DNA of 48,330 nt. Origin: Phoronis australis (taxonomy: Eukaryota > Phoronida > Phoronidae). The notes beneath the pieces are model-generated. The model was not told where the DNA came from, searched no databases, and was given only the letters and a program-made list of their open reading frames with translations. The position numbers and the translations under genes were made by a program. Shown here in pieces: positions 22,035 through 35,400 of the stretch (position 1 is the first letter of the stretch; the number at the start of each line of letters is the position of its first letter). Location of the stretch: assembly GCA_002633005.1 (NCBI GenBank), contig NMRA01000895.1, positions 1 through 48,330 of the forward strand. The letters run 5' to 3'.

Positions 22035-23382
22035 GTCAGGACCGTAGGCCACTTTTTGTGGGATTCAGGAGCATAAAGGGGTACTTGGGCTGGTGTTGTC
22101 TGGTCTTGTTTTGCGTTGTGAACTGCTGAAATTTACTATTTTATCTGGTTGTGGCATTTGTGTCTAACTAGCCTCACCTTACACCGTGGCATTCAAGTAC
22201 ATGTGCTAACTTTGTAAAAAGTTTTTCGAGTCGAGATTGTTCACCTGTGGTGGAGATGCTGAAAACTTAATAAGGTTAAAATTATATCTTTCATTTGGTC
22301 AACCCTGCAACCGGTTTACTATGTAGTAGTTATGCTTAACTTTGTCATTATTAACTGAAGGAATAAAATGAAAATGGAAATGAAATTTCGTTTTGGCAAG
22401 TAGTAAGTGTTTGGACATCAGGTACAGCATTAAAGAGCTATATATCATGTGAAAAAACAATATCACCCTCCCGGGAGCTGCACAACAGTCTATTATTTCG
22501 CCGGCTTGGCGAATTGCAAAAACACAAAGTAGTGGCTCTGCAGCTTCAACATTTCTCACTAACTATGAACCTTGACCTGGATGTCTCCAAAAGCGACTAG
22601 CCAGGAGATGCTCAGCGTTTTCCACGGTGACTAGTACTTGTGTATAGGGGGCCAAAAGGGCAAAAATTGTTACATCGGACATTCAATTCAAGAAAATAAA
22701 TTCAATCTTATGATGATGTATCAATGCTATTTCATAAATCCGACTTCAACTCAACAGCTTCATTTGGTCTAGGTTATGCCATTTTGTCAATCTGATCGTC
22801 AACTCAACAACTTCATTTCATCTATTTTATCCTTTATCGCAAACACAATGCTACTTCGTAAATTCTGCAATTGTGTTTTGTAAAGTCAATTCTGTTTCGT
22901 GACAGTTTACATATTAAAACCAGTTCAGTCCATTCCGTTCTGTCACTTCAACTGCATTCTGCCTGATNGCACAAAAGGAGTAGAGAACTTGCCAAAATAC
23001 TTTTGAGTTCGTTTCAAGTACAAATATTAGAGACTGGGCCCTGGTCACAATGTGAATGCTTAAATAAATTTGAAGAACTTACAGCTAATAGAAATCAGTA
23101 ACTTAAGCGAAGTTAACACAAATTAGGGAATGAAATGGAAAAACTAAGCATTATTATTTCATTCCCCAATTGGTGTAATCGTCATCTTTTATGTATGACG
23201 TCAATCCACCAGCCTCGAATTTCTGATGTGGCGATAGAAGTAAATATCTAGTTCGTATTGGTACAGTTTGTAACGTGCTTGATACTGTATAGTGCATTTT
23301 TAGCACGTGGCAGGAAGGGGATTTGCATGACTTGTGTTACTCTACAGTGTGGACTTAAAAGTTAGTGAGTTGTGTCTTGCAG
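22035..23382. other. RhoGDI 3' UTR and spacer
   Basis: AATAAA at 22362-22367 is a candidate polyadenylation signal about 330 bases after the stop. An isolated N lies at 22968. Bases 22969-23047 match one end of the MITE at 41390-41778. No other gene was recognised. Confidence 0.55.
22969..23047. repeat. Single MITE end, second copy of the 41.4 kb family
   Basis: gcacaaaaggag...gagactgggccctgg closely matches the right arm at 41703-41777. It starts directly at the N at 22968, so the rest of the element may have been lost at a contig join. Confidence 0.7.
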
Positions 23383-23481
23383 GACGGACGAACAGCTTAC
23401 GATGTCTGTGGCGAAAATCCTCTTTGGTTATTTAACAAGATCGATGATGAGACTATCGAAACAATAAAGAATGTTCTTGAG
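23383..23481 (+). CDS. Ankyrin-like end-repeat exon
   Basis: The acceptor tgtgtcttgcag and donor cttgag|gtaggt are both strong, and the exon is 99 bases, phase 0 at each end. DGRTAYDVCGENPLWLF matches the start of an ankyrin repeat (DGRTALDLA). The second half, DDETIETIKNVLE, is helical and fits a capping repeat. One repeat alone is weak evidence of the family. Confidence 0.6.
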
Positions 23482-26400
23482 GTAGGTAGTAGTGAAAAAA
23501 ACAGTAGATTCTGGTTACGAAGAATATATCGCTGTTTTTTGTGATTTATTTCATAAGCGTCGTGTCAGAATCAATTACTTGAAGGAATCTCGTTAACGTT
23601 GTCATTAATTGTCGAACCACCAAAATAAAACAACTCCCTTGTATTAGGGTGATTCACAGCAAAAGATGACAGGAGTTATGTATACTAAAAGCATCACTCT
23701 AAAGAGCACCTAGTGTTGAATATACGGAAGTAAATATACCACACTGTGGAGTCCCAAGCGGTAGTCACCTGCATTATTGGTGTTCAGTGCAAGGGACCAG
23801 GGAACCGATATTGCATGATATTATTGCTGAGTTTCTTCTAGTTAAGCTGGCTTAACTGAACATTAGCAACACTACCATATAAGACATTTCACTTTGATAA
23901 CTAAAATGTAGATCTGACACAGTACCGTTTACCGCTAGGATTCTATTTCAATCGGAGCTAGTGCGCCAACATGAACCAAACAGCACGTTTCCGTGACGTG
24001 ACTGTCAATTCTGTTTACATTTCGTTCACTTTAGTAATTCTTGATGAAATGAAGCGACAAAATGGCTGGAATAATCCAATAGACCAAATAGAGACCTGCT
24101 GAAAACTTTGATCAAATTTCCAATCTACACTGTACAGCTCAATTAGCGACATAGCATCAACGACTTAATTATCGTCTTTCATTAATATATAGTGCCATTT
24201 TATAAGGTTTTTCATGTCTCAGTGACTGCCAGTCTTGGACATTTTACTGTCTCTTTCAATCACTCAGAGTTTCGTGTTTTTCTATAGCTTTTAACGCCCA
24301 AGTATACGCGACGGACGCCTACCGCTTCAACTCATCAGACGTCGCAAAATCATTATCTCGTTCAAACCTGGCAACAATGTGCATTATGCAACACATTGTA
24401 AGTCTAAATGCCGTCACATCATGTTTGGTCAGTGGCCATGGGCTACACAGAAAACGATAGATGGAAATATCTACATTAACTGCTATACACCAAAAACCCT
24501 GTTTCAGATGTTGTTATTCTGTGAAATTTTGAACATTCTGTACACCATTGGGCTTGAATATAGCCTATTATATTCTCGAAAACGCTTCAAGAACGAAGAT
24601 TAAAACCTTCTGAAATGAAGGATTTGATCCAAAACATGCATTAATGTTTTTGCGTATCCTAACTATAATTAGATAGAAACACTTATGCTGGACACGCTAA
24701 GTAGATTTCATGCACTGGTGTTTCGCATCAGTTGTCTGAATTCTTCTAAATTGGCGCCATCACCCATCATATTTTATCCCCAATATGAAAGAGGGCCAAT
24801 TTTACAGAAACCGATGTTATTTTTAAATATTCCAGATGGTAATCATTCCACCTATTGCAAAAATCACTGATATGTCGTGTTACTGTTTTTACCTGACTTT
24901 TTCGTGCAGCCACTCTTTTTGTCTTCGCAATGAAATGACAAAATTGGCTCAAATACTCGATATGTACTTGTATTGTTTGTACGACGGTAGTGTTTATTCA
25001 TGAACGCTAAATGTAAAGTTTTCAAGGCGTGTTTTTTAGCATCCTGTTCTGAATGGTTATTTACGTTACTTATATAACTCACTGTAATTCCCAGAAACAC
25101 ATGAGACAAAGAAGTCACGGAAAAGAACGGCTACAAAGAGGTGGTGGCAGTGAAGTACGCCAGCGTGCCGCGAAAGTAGCGGCTAAGGGTTATTCCTACC
25201 GAAGTTTTGGAGCTGGTGAGTCCGAAAAGAACTAACGTCGCACTCAACAACTTTTGCTGATTTGGGGCTAGAACAAATATTAACACCAACAGTCCATTTC
25301 ATAAGGTGTACAAATCCTGAAAATGTGAACAGTATACACGGGAGAAGACGTTAAAAATCTTGCACACAGTGTATTGGAAGTTATTTCAATGTCAAATTTT
25401 CATCTTAAATGTACGACATTTCCACCCCAACGGCACCATTTGCTTGTGATTACTACGAACTTGTAACGTCAAAACCCTGCACTTTACGATAGTCAGGTGA
25501 AAAGTGGGTGTTCGCATGATACCTGAATCTCAAATTCCTGCTTTCAATCAATGAACTTCTCATAAAAGCCGCAGAGCTTCAACTGAGCAATATGTCGCTG
25601 CACGACATATATTTAAACTATTAGTTTCATTTGTTTTGTTGTCGGACAGGTCACTATTTGAGCCGTTAACGGTTTTGGTACATCCCGAAACATGACTGGC
25701 AGGTACATTGTACATACACATGTCAAGAATAGTCCTTGGGTTCTTTGAGCGTAACGGGTTAGCGACAACGAACAAATTTTCAGCACATCTAATCAATGAA
25801 GGATGCTGCTAAACCTCTATGGACAGCAGAAATAACTCATTTTTAACATAGTACATCCGTCATCAGGTATGCGATCCCACAGCTAGCTGATAAAAAGGAA
25901 AGATGCCCAGATTCCCTCCTCCCCCGCGTGCAGCATGGGCGTGCCAAAACCTTTTGCCTCCCATGGACAAGTTCAATCCGCAAACTGACCAGCCTTGCTA
26001 TCGCTCACCAATCTCTTTGAAGCGAAATCATTGGCAGAGACGTATAATACGCGTCTGTAAGAGAGGGACACCATCCGCTGGAAAATCAATGTGTGTGTGT
26101 AGGAAAGTCTGGTTACCGTGTACTTTGGAATCACATGCAACGGAATCTTCTAGTCATTTACTACATTTTGCGAAACATTTCTGTTCAAAAGCCGCGCATC
26201 AATGCCCATGCACCAAAGCTCCGCTATTAGGAGTGGCCTGAAACTTAAGCGTATGCGCTGAATTGCGACGCTTTATTGTTAAACAAGACAATTTCACAAA
26301 ACCAGTCTTTATCGTGTATTTTTTCCAAGTTGCATAATGAGATATTATATCATAATTATAAACTCTTATTCATGTACTTCCCAATTGTCGACCGTTGTCA

Positions 26401-29400
26401 TCGTTGAGCTTAGTGCTGTGTGTTTCTATAAGTTGTAGCGCGTTTTGGTAAAAGTTTCCTCCACCGTGGCTAAAGTATTCCTCTAATACAATGTAAAATT
26501 AACATTGTTATGACAATTTAAAAAGTTGTGACAATCTGTGCCTTCAACCTTGACCCAGAATGTCACAGTTTTGAAATTGTGACTTTTCTGGATGTTGTGA
26601 CAATTAAACCTGAATAAGTAATCACGAAAAGTTCTCAAAATTTACCCAAGTGTTTGCTCAAGCACAAGAGTTGTGCGATAGAGTTCAGTCCCTCGACGAT
26701 TACTTTGGAGGTCTTGGTCAATTGAGGACATTGGTGTTCTATGTTAGGAACCTGCTTCTAACGAGCATATTCCTAAGATTGGGAGGCTAACTGTAGATCA
26801 GACGGGGCCTCACAGGAAAACCCCTAGTTAAGTACTCATCGTCTCTAACAGCGGACTGAGTTCATCGAAAATCCTATTCAGAGCTCCATTCACACCGAAA
26901 TGAAAAGTAGTGACAAAAGGAATGAACATGTTCTTACTTTGCTTATCCATCTGGTCGTTGGGAACCAGTGCTGTAGTGGTAAAATTTGAGGTAAGTAAGC
27001 GCCCAAAGCCCACAGCATCACCTTCAGCACTGAACTTAACTTACGATGCGTAGGCGCTACGTTCAAATGCCAAAAGGGGGTTGACTGCGCCTTCGTGCGG
27101 CTACGCCCCACTACAGCTTTGTTAGAGACTAGGGGTTCCTCCCTTGAAATTGATTGTACCTTGGGCCGAGTGCTAGATACCAAACGTGGTTCGTAACCCG
27201 TATCAGCGAACCTAGTGAACAACACTCTAATTTCTCTACAGAAATCTGCCGCATCATCACGTTGTCTATTGTATGTCGCTATGTGGTCTCCTGTGCCCTT
27301 TTATTTTAGTCTAGACGCATTTCTGGAAAATGTGCATGTTAGAGGCATTTTTTAGTAAAAGTGAAGAACCCACCTTTTTAGCATAATTATGGTATGCTGA
27401 TTTCGATTATGCCTGTTCCCATGCTGGATTTTGAGTTTTTGACCATCTAATTTGCATAAACAAAATGGCCGCCAAACCAACAAGATAAGAAACATTCGTA
27501 AGATCAGGAGTACAATATGTGACGAATAATTAGGAAATTTTTGCTTCAAAAACATAATGTAAATGTGTTTAGATCACTTAAATTTAAGAGCATATTAATT
27601 AACGTCATTAAATTCCCCAATTATGCTAATTAGCTTCCGCCATTACCAAAAAATTCAAATTTCGGTGTAACTTTATCAATTTGCAGGCAACATGACAACT
27701 AAGGTGTCTATACCTATCTTTTGAAGGTCTAGAAAAATCATTATGACACATGTGAAGCTTTTTATTTCATCTTCACTAAGTTACAAATGTTCATTAATAA
27801 AGTCTGAAAATTAAATTAGAAATCATAATTATCAATGCTTTTTTGCGAACATCTCACTATTTAGATAAGACATAAAAGTATTGTAAACCAAACAACATGA
27901 CTTTTAAATACTGTTGTAAAGAGATGCATGGCCATATTGTCCCATTTTGGACAGGAACATACCGTCCTCACAGTCGACCAAGCACTCTGCTGCAGATTAA
28001 TGGAGCTTACGTGGTCGGTCCCAGAATACCAAAATATGTTAATACAGTACCTCATTAGTGGTTCTTCACTATCAATGAACTTTATTAAGGCCATAGAAGA
28101 TCACATGAGTGATTCCGGAATAGCTGAGGTGTGAATAGAGAGTGCAGTACTTGGTCAAGACCTATGGAACTGGTCCTTATTGAAAAGTTGTACTGCAAAG
28201 CTACAGTATGAGGGCACACAAACTGTCTTTGCAAGCTCTGTGGCATCTCCTGCATGTGTCAAGCTTTCTCTCGTTTATTGCAGAAGCGACTGTCATGCTT
28301 GTATTACCAGTATGTCTGCAGATGATGATCCAGAGTTTTTAACATTTCTCAATTAGGATAAGTTCAGGAAACTCCTGGGCATTTTGTCAACAGTAGTTCT
28401 GATGATGTGAATTTCAGCTTCTGGTGGAGTTAGATGTACATGGTTCCAATATTGTTAAAGGACACATGCTCTTAACGGGATGGTATTTTGGAACTGCATC
28501 TCTATTCATTTGCTCTCGTGCTGCCTCACCGAATTATGCCCGAGTGGGGTGCGGTCTTTTTAGCGGAAATACATCAGCTTCCACAGTCTGGTCAGAGTTT
28601 CAAGCAGGAAATTTTGTAGTCAAGTGATCTCCTCATATGCTCTGTCAGGTAGATGCTGACCAATGGGTAAATGGGGCAGGCAAAAAGGAGGTGGTATCAT
28701 CGGTAATACCAAAACCTCGTCAGCTCTATGGATGTGGACACTCTCATTTAATCTGAAATCTCATATAGCTGAACAAACTTACTGCTGTGGGAGTACATAG
28801 TTTCATAACGAATCCACGAGGCAACTGTTGAGAGTTCCCTTCTTTACGCATTCCATGGATTGAAGGTCTTCTCGTCCGCAAGGCCTTAGCTGCTACAAAG
28901 CCTTGCAACAAAAGACCTAGCAACAGCACTAATCCAAGAGTCACTTTTACATGCCAAGGAACTTGGTCACGAACAAACTAAGAAATTTGTTCGAGACCGA
29001 TTATCACTGAGCAATGCGATAATTCAGACATGTCAATTCACGCGCCTATGCGCAAAAATAATGCCCCAACATTTGTCAACTTACATGATGTGGTGAAACA
29101 ATCCAAAGACAAAGACAAGAAAATAGTTCTTAAGGCAGAGAAAGATATACTTCGCTGCCTAGCTACGGCTTATGAGGTGGGTCGGCTAGTTGATTTGCCG
29201 TCTGTGCCGAAACGCGAGCTTCTTCCCGTCCATGTTTTCTTACAGAAACGAGTGGCACATTGCGCACTGGAGATAAATCTCCACTTGATGAAGTATTAAT
29301 AGTTAACGCATCGACTGTCCTAAAAGAATTCAACTTCATGGCTCGCCCGCTTGCCCATTTTTGATGGTGAAGCATTGCTGGTAGCTCTTGGGAGGCTTGA

Positions 29401-32400
29401 TGGTGATGTGACCTTCGAGAACCTGGCTGATTCATTCATGAAAACAGTGCTAAACACAGGATTTCTATATCATATAATTGACGTTGTATTTGACAGATAC
29501 AGACAAGAAACTATGAAATACACAACAGGAAAACAGCGTAGTAAAGGAATACAGAAAATCAGGTGATTTTTGGAAGGCCGTGGTGTACCTCTTCCTCAAA
29601 ACTGGTCAAATTTTCGGGCACCGGCTGAGAATAAGAAAGACCTAGCACATTTCTTGTCAGAGGAACTGTGTTTGCAGACACCTGAAGTTAAAGAGTTTAT
29701 GGTTGCATGAGGGTTCAAAGATGAGCTGGAAGTAAATTAAATCATCTAAGGTTATGATTGATTTGAGGACTCTGAAATCCACACATGAAGAAGCAAATGC
29801 AAGACTGGTACTGCATGCTGTCCACAGTCAGTCGTATTTCCAGAGACACCCGATGTTCTATTGCTTCTGGTATCACACTTCCAACAAATGCAAAGTGAGC
29901 ATATCTGTATGATGTCAGGCACATCAAAGAAATGACGATATATACATATTGAAGCACTTTTCAACAAACTACGAAGAGACTCAGCAACATTCTTTTTTGC
30001 TTTTCATGCCGTGACCGGATTTGGCACCAACTCGTACTTTGCCAATCACATGAAACAATCATCATGGAAGGTGTTCCTAGAGCATCACAGATTGCTTAAG
30101 AACCCCTGCATTGGTGAAATCACTGAGCAAATTACGATGGCTTCAGAAGTATTTGTCTGCAGAATATACAACACGACCTGTAGATGTAGCACGCCATTTA
30201 CTATTCTCCAACCCCGTGAACCCAGAAGTCCTTCCCCCTCACCCATAATGCCCGCCGTTTCCATCTGATGTGAGTGCACTATCAGGTCAAGGTATGGCGA
30301 AATGATCATTGTTCCATACCTGAGCTCCCAGCACCCTCTGATATGGGGGGACACACACTAACTTATGCTTGCAGTCCATACTGATGACACAGAGTTCTAT
30401 CCCAGACAGGTGCCTAGAGATGGTATTGTGTGCATGCCAGAAACAACGCAACAGTAGACAATGCATATCATTATGCTCATGCCAGCAGCACATTCCTTGT
30501 ATGCAAACAGTTTGATTTGCCTGGCTTTAGGCATGTTAAAAAGTACAAAAAAGTGAATGCTAAAACTGTGTTTAGCAGGCCTGAAAATAATTCATGCAAA
30601 TGAGAATTTAATGTCTTCAATAACAACAACTATATTGATTTTTTATGAATGGAAGATAACGGGATAGTGAAAAACATTTGTCCTATATTCCATCAAACTA
30701 GTGACACCTTGCTTGACGAGCATTGCAGATTAATGACTATTTTTTCCCCATTCTGAAAGTATACATCTGTAACCCAATAAATATGAAATAAATTGCTCCA
30801 AAAATGTCTTTAGCATGTTTGTTGACCATGAAAATATAAGTATAAACAACTCATTTTTCAACTTAGCCTGCAGGAACACAAATTTTAGACGCAAATTACA
30901 TTGTATGGTAATGGCGGCACCTAATTTGCATAATTAGTTTTCAGAGTTGCATTTTTTAGTATTCATAAGTGATGTATTGCTCAAGAAGTATTTATAAGAA
31001 GTGTACAGGTGAGACATTTCACCATTTTAAATGGTATATGGTGACTTCTATTACAAAAATACATTCTGAACTTGACAATTTGGCCGCCATTTTGTTTATG
31101 CAAATTAGATGGTCAAAAATACAAAATTCGGCTTGGGAACAGGGTTAGTTGAATTCGCCATACCTTGTTTGTGTGAAAAAGTCTTGTTCCCAACTTTTCC
31201 TAAAAAATGCTTCTAGAACCTTATACAGGGCTCTTTTCAGGAAATGCGTCTAGACTATTTTAGAACCATCTATATGTACTCAGCAGTCTATAGCACACCC
31301 TTGACAAAGAGCGCATCGACGCCACTCGGGCGATAATTCTCCAAAATCCACTCGGGCTCTAGATAACGGGGCATAACGACTTCGCCATGTAATAATCTAT
31401 ATATATTTTAGTACAGACGCTCGTCGTTTTAGTTTTGCTATTTCATATTTTTATTCGTCGGTAACTGCACCGCATTCCAACAACTATTTGATTTGAATAA
31501 TTCCCACTTAGCAAGAAACATTCGTATAGTTACGCTGCTAGTCGGCGGAGCCGGACCGCCTGGCCTGGCTGCCGTGCGCGGCCAACTGTGGTCTTCGTGG
31601 CAAGGTGAAAACATTAATTAGCTACCCGGCCCTGAATGATTGAAATTCCCGTGACAAAGGGATTACAAAATACTGCGTCTTGCTCCTAACACTGCAATAG
31701 TTTCCAATCGTCGACATTCAGCTCACTGACAAAAATTCACCACACTCCCCCGCCCAGGTTTGCTGCGCGGAATTATATATTGTAATATTGTTTTTGTGAG
31801 GTTTGAAAATATATTTTCCCTGATAATTGAAAATCAGAACCAATTTAGCAAGTGATAAATTTTCTGTGGAAGTGTCACGACCACTGCAGGCCTGGAATTA
31901 CCGATACTTCGCAACTTACCGTGTCCTGGCAGCAAAATCAAGCAGAGATGGGGAGCTGACTGTTTTGGAATAAAATTTGTTTTGTTTCTGGAAACATCGT
32001 CGTATGCGGATGTTTTTTTTTCTATTTTACATGATTGTTAAACTATCAGTCAACCCAGTGTCGATTTGCTGCCAATCAGTTACGAACTGCACTCACACGT
32101 CCGGGTTTTCACTGTGACACGGCATTTGCTCCCTCCAGGCTGGTACTTTGCATCAATTTCAAGATATGGCGATAAAGATAAAACATGTGTTGATCTAGAA
32201 ACTTTTTTCCTGTAATCTATTTCCGAAACGGGTATTGTGGCTAATTTGGCTGACCTCAGTAGCCAAGAGGTGGCTACGCCGGAAACTTCACGACGGTACT
32301 TCGCAAACGTATAAATATATATATTAGATTCCATTCGAATATGCAATGAAAAAGTAAAATTAGAACAATAAGTAATCATGTTTGTATAAAAAAAACAAAA

Positions 32401-35400
32401 TGAGAATCAAAAACAGTCAAAGTAACGACGCTTTTACGCTAACGGTGATGTCAATACGCTTTCAAGGACAACATGCCTGACATTCAGGAATCGTTCCTGA
32501 ACTGACACACCGGAGATCAGGTCACGAAAATAGAAGTGAATACTATTCACTTCTGTTTTGTAGCTCGGCCGAAAATCAACTATTATAGTCGATGATTTTC
32601 GGCAGGGGTACGAAATTGGGCAAAAAGTCTTTTAGTTTGATAACAGAAAGGAAAGGATGTCACATAATATATTTTAAAGTTTTTGAACTAGAATTACCTT
32701 TGAGATGTGGACATTAAGAATCGTGTGGAATTCTCCCTCAGAATTTTTATCAAGAAATGGTTCTATCCAACACCTGTTCCATTTTCACCTATTTTCCACA
32801 AGAAATGCTTTGAGGCAGTTAGCACTTAACATCTACTGGTTGTATGGGGGAAGTGTTTGTGCAATGGTTCCTCTTTTATGTAATGAAGGCTACCTTAGTT
32901 TTCAACGTGTAGTGATTAACAACTTCCACTGAGTGCTTATTAACGATACAAATATCATTCACTCTAATCCTCAGAAACACACGAGACAAAAAGGTCACTT
33001 AAAAAAATCGAAGAATGTAGCAGTGGCAGTGAAGTTCGACAAGGTGCGACGGAATTAGCGACTGCGGGCTCATCCGACCACACTTTAGAAACGAGTGCTG
33101 GTGAGTGTGTACTCAACAATTTTTGCGGACTTGGTGCTTGAAAAACCAGGTGGGGTCAGGTGTAACAGTCTGTTCCACAGGGTGACCAAAAACTGAAACA
33201 GTGTGCTGCGGGTAAAAAGGATAAAAAGCAGAACATATTCAAAAGTTAACCAAATGCTATTTGTATCCTTCAGCTGCCGCACATGCGTTCACCCAAACTA
33301 AATCCGGGGGATCGATTTTTTGATAATGTGGACCTTTTAGTATTCTCATTTGTTTGGATATTCTTCTCATTTTCTACATATTTTACATTATTCGTTTCTC
33401 AGAGGGACCTTTTTACCTACCTGACTTCGCCAAATTCGAGCCCTGCTAGCACCGTGGATGAAGTAAACAACACAAAGTTAAAATTACCAGCCAACCCTGC
33501 AGTTGCCAATTTTTAATGGAATTGAACTTTTGGTGCAAAAACTATTTGATGTGAGACTTATGTCAATCTATGATTTGCAAGATGGGTCTATGTCAAGCAG
33601 ACCGCAAAATCACTTTCACATACTTGTCAGTTAAGTTCCACATAACTTTAAAGTATCGGTACTTGACTGGAGATATATGTTGACCATAATGATTTTCTGT
33701 TGAGATTATTGCTCTGATCAAGGTCTATTTCAAGCAAGTTTCCCATTGGAAGCTATGAATGGCACACATTCTTATTACATTAGGCGCTTTCTCGTAGGTA
33801 TAATCTTTAGAAGGCTTCTTTAATATTACAGGTGTTATTTCATGTAAACTGTAAGATATCCCCTATTATCTCGTCCCTTAAAACATAGACATTTGCCGTG
33901 AATTATTAACTCCTGCGTGTAACCTGTATATTAAATTTTAGAGCTTATGAGCCCGAGACCTTAGGTGCGAGAGTTTGCACTGTGAATCACCGATTGTCTG
34001 CTTTATTGGGTTTTGAGTTGAAGTTGTCAAATTATAAACCTGATTACAATTTTTCAGTTTCATTTTGTAATTTTTGTTCGTCAAGCGATACTTGTGATGC
34101 TTGAGTTATTATTAGTTTATTTGACAATATGCAAACTTACAATAATAAGTACAGTAATAGGTACAGAATGTAAATAACACTATCTGGATAGCACCAAAAA
34201 ACTTATTCCTATGGTGGTCCATACCCAAATTCAAAAATTAAAGAAAACATATATTAGAAATAAATATTAGATTATGAATACCTATACAGGAGAAAAGACA
34301 TACGAGATAGAAAATAGGTATAGATGAAAACAGCCGAAAAGGCTGAAGACTGAAATGACATGATATTTGACAGCAAAAAAGCAAATGAAAAAAATGACAT
34401 TAATAAAAAAATCGAAGATACAAATGTACATTATGCTTCCCTCCATCAATAAAAATTATTTGGTTTGTCGTTTAAAATTATTCAAATGTGTAATGTATTT
34501 CTTGTGGCCAGCAAGTGAATTCCAAACACGCATGGTTGAGTTTAAACAAGTTTTGGATGGTGTTTTCTAACTCTTAGCTGCGTAAACCACCATTGCTCCT
34601 TTTACTTCTGTGAGCATGGCGTGATTTATACTCTGAAGTGATCAAGGTCCTTAGGAGATAATTTAGGCCTTTGCCATGAATAATTTTGTGAATAACGTGG
34701 AGATTGAGTTGGTTAATTCAATTTTCAATATTTAGGTGTAAATTGAGAAAACATCTAATTATTTTGTTTTGAAATACCTGCAGCCTTTTTCGAAGTCAAA
34801 CTAGTTAACCAGGAAAACCAGCTCGAAGAAGCCTAATCAAACAATCGAATTCTTAGTGAATTGCATAGGGTTTCACGTGAAGTAAGATTGAAACACCCTC
34901 TATGTCTGTTCATAGATTTTAATCTGCAGTTATATTTATATTTATAATAATAGACTTGACAGTCCCCTCAAAACAGAGCTTGCAATCCATTTGGAGACGA
35001 GGATAACGAGGATGAACATGAAGTGATAATACTACCATTACATTTAAATCCACATAGTTTTATTAACTATGAATAACTGATTGAGTTTTATCAGCATGAA
35101 AAGATAGGTTGTTGTCAATAAATCAACCACATGATTATATCTATATCATGGGTAAGAATGTGCGTACAGAAGAAGATTACAGCCAACTACATGTTTTATT
35201 TCAATGACCTGCATGAGAAATAACAAGGGGCCTAGAACAGAACGCATGTCATCGCTTAAAGTAGTATGTCAACATGCTGGACTCAGGTTCAACTAGACTC
35301 TAACCATTTGGCAGAACTCTGTGTAAGACCAATATATTTAATTTATCAATCAAAATATCATGATTTGTCGTGTCTACAGCCTTCTGTCTATTTCCAGAAT

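Noticed and set aside
25903-26241. 112-codon plus-strand ORF, Pro/Cys-rich
   Set aside because: No domain, splice context or repeat origin found; likely chance.
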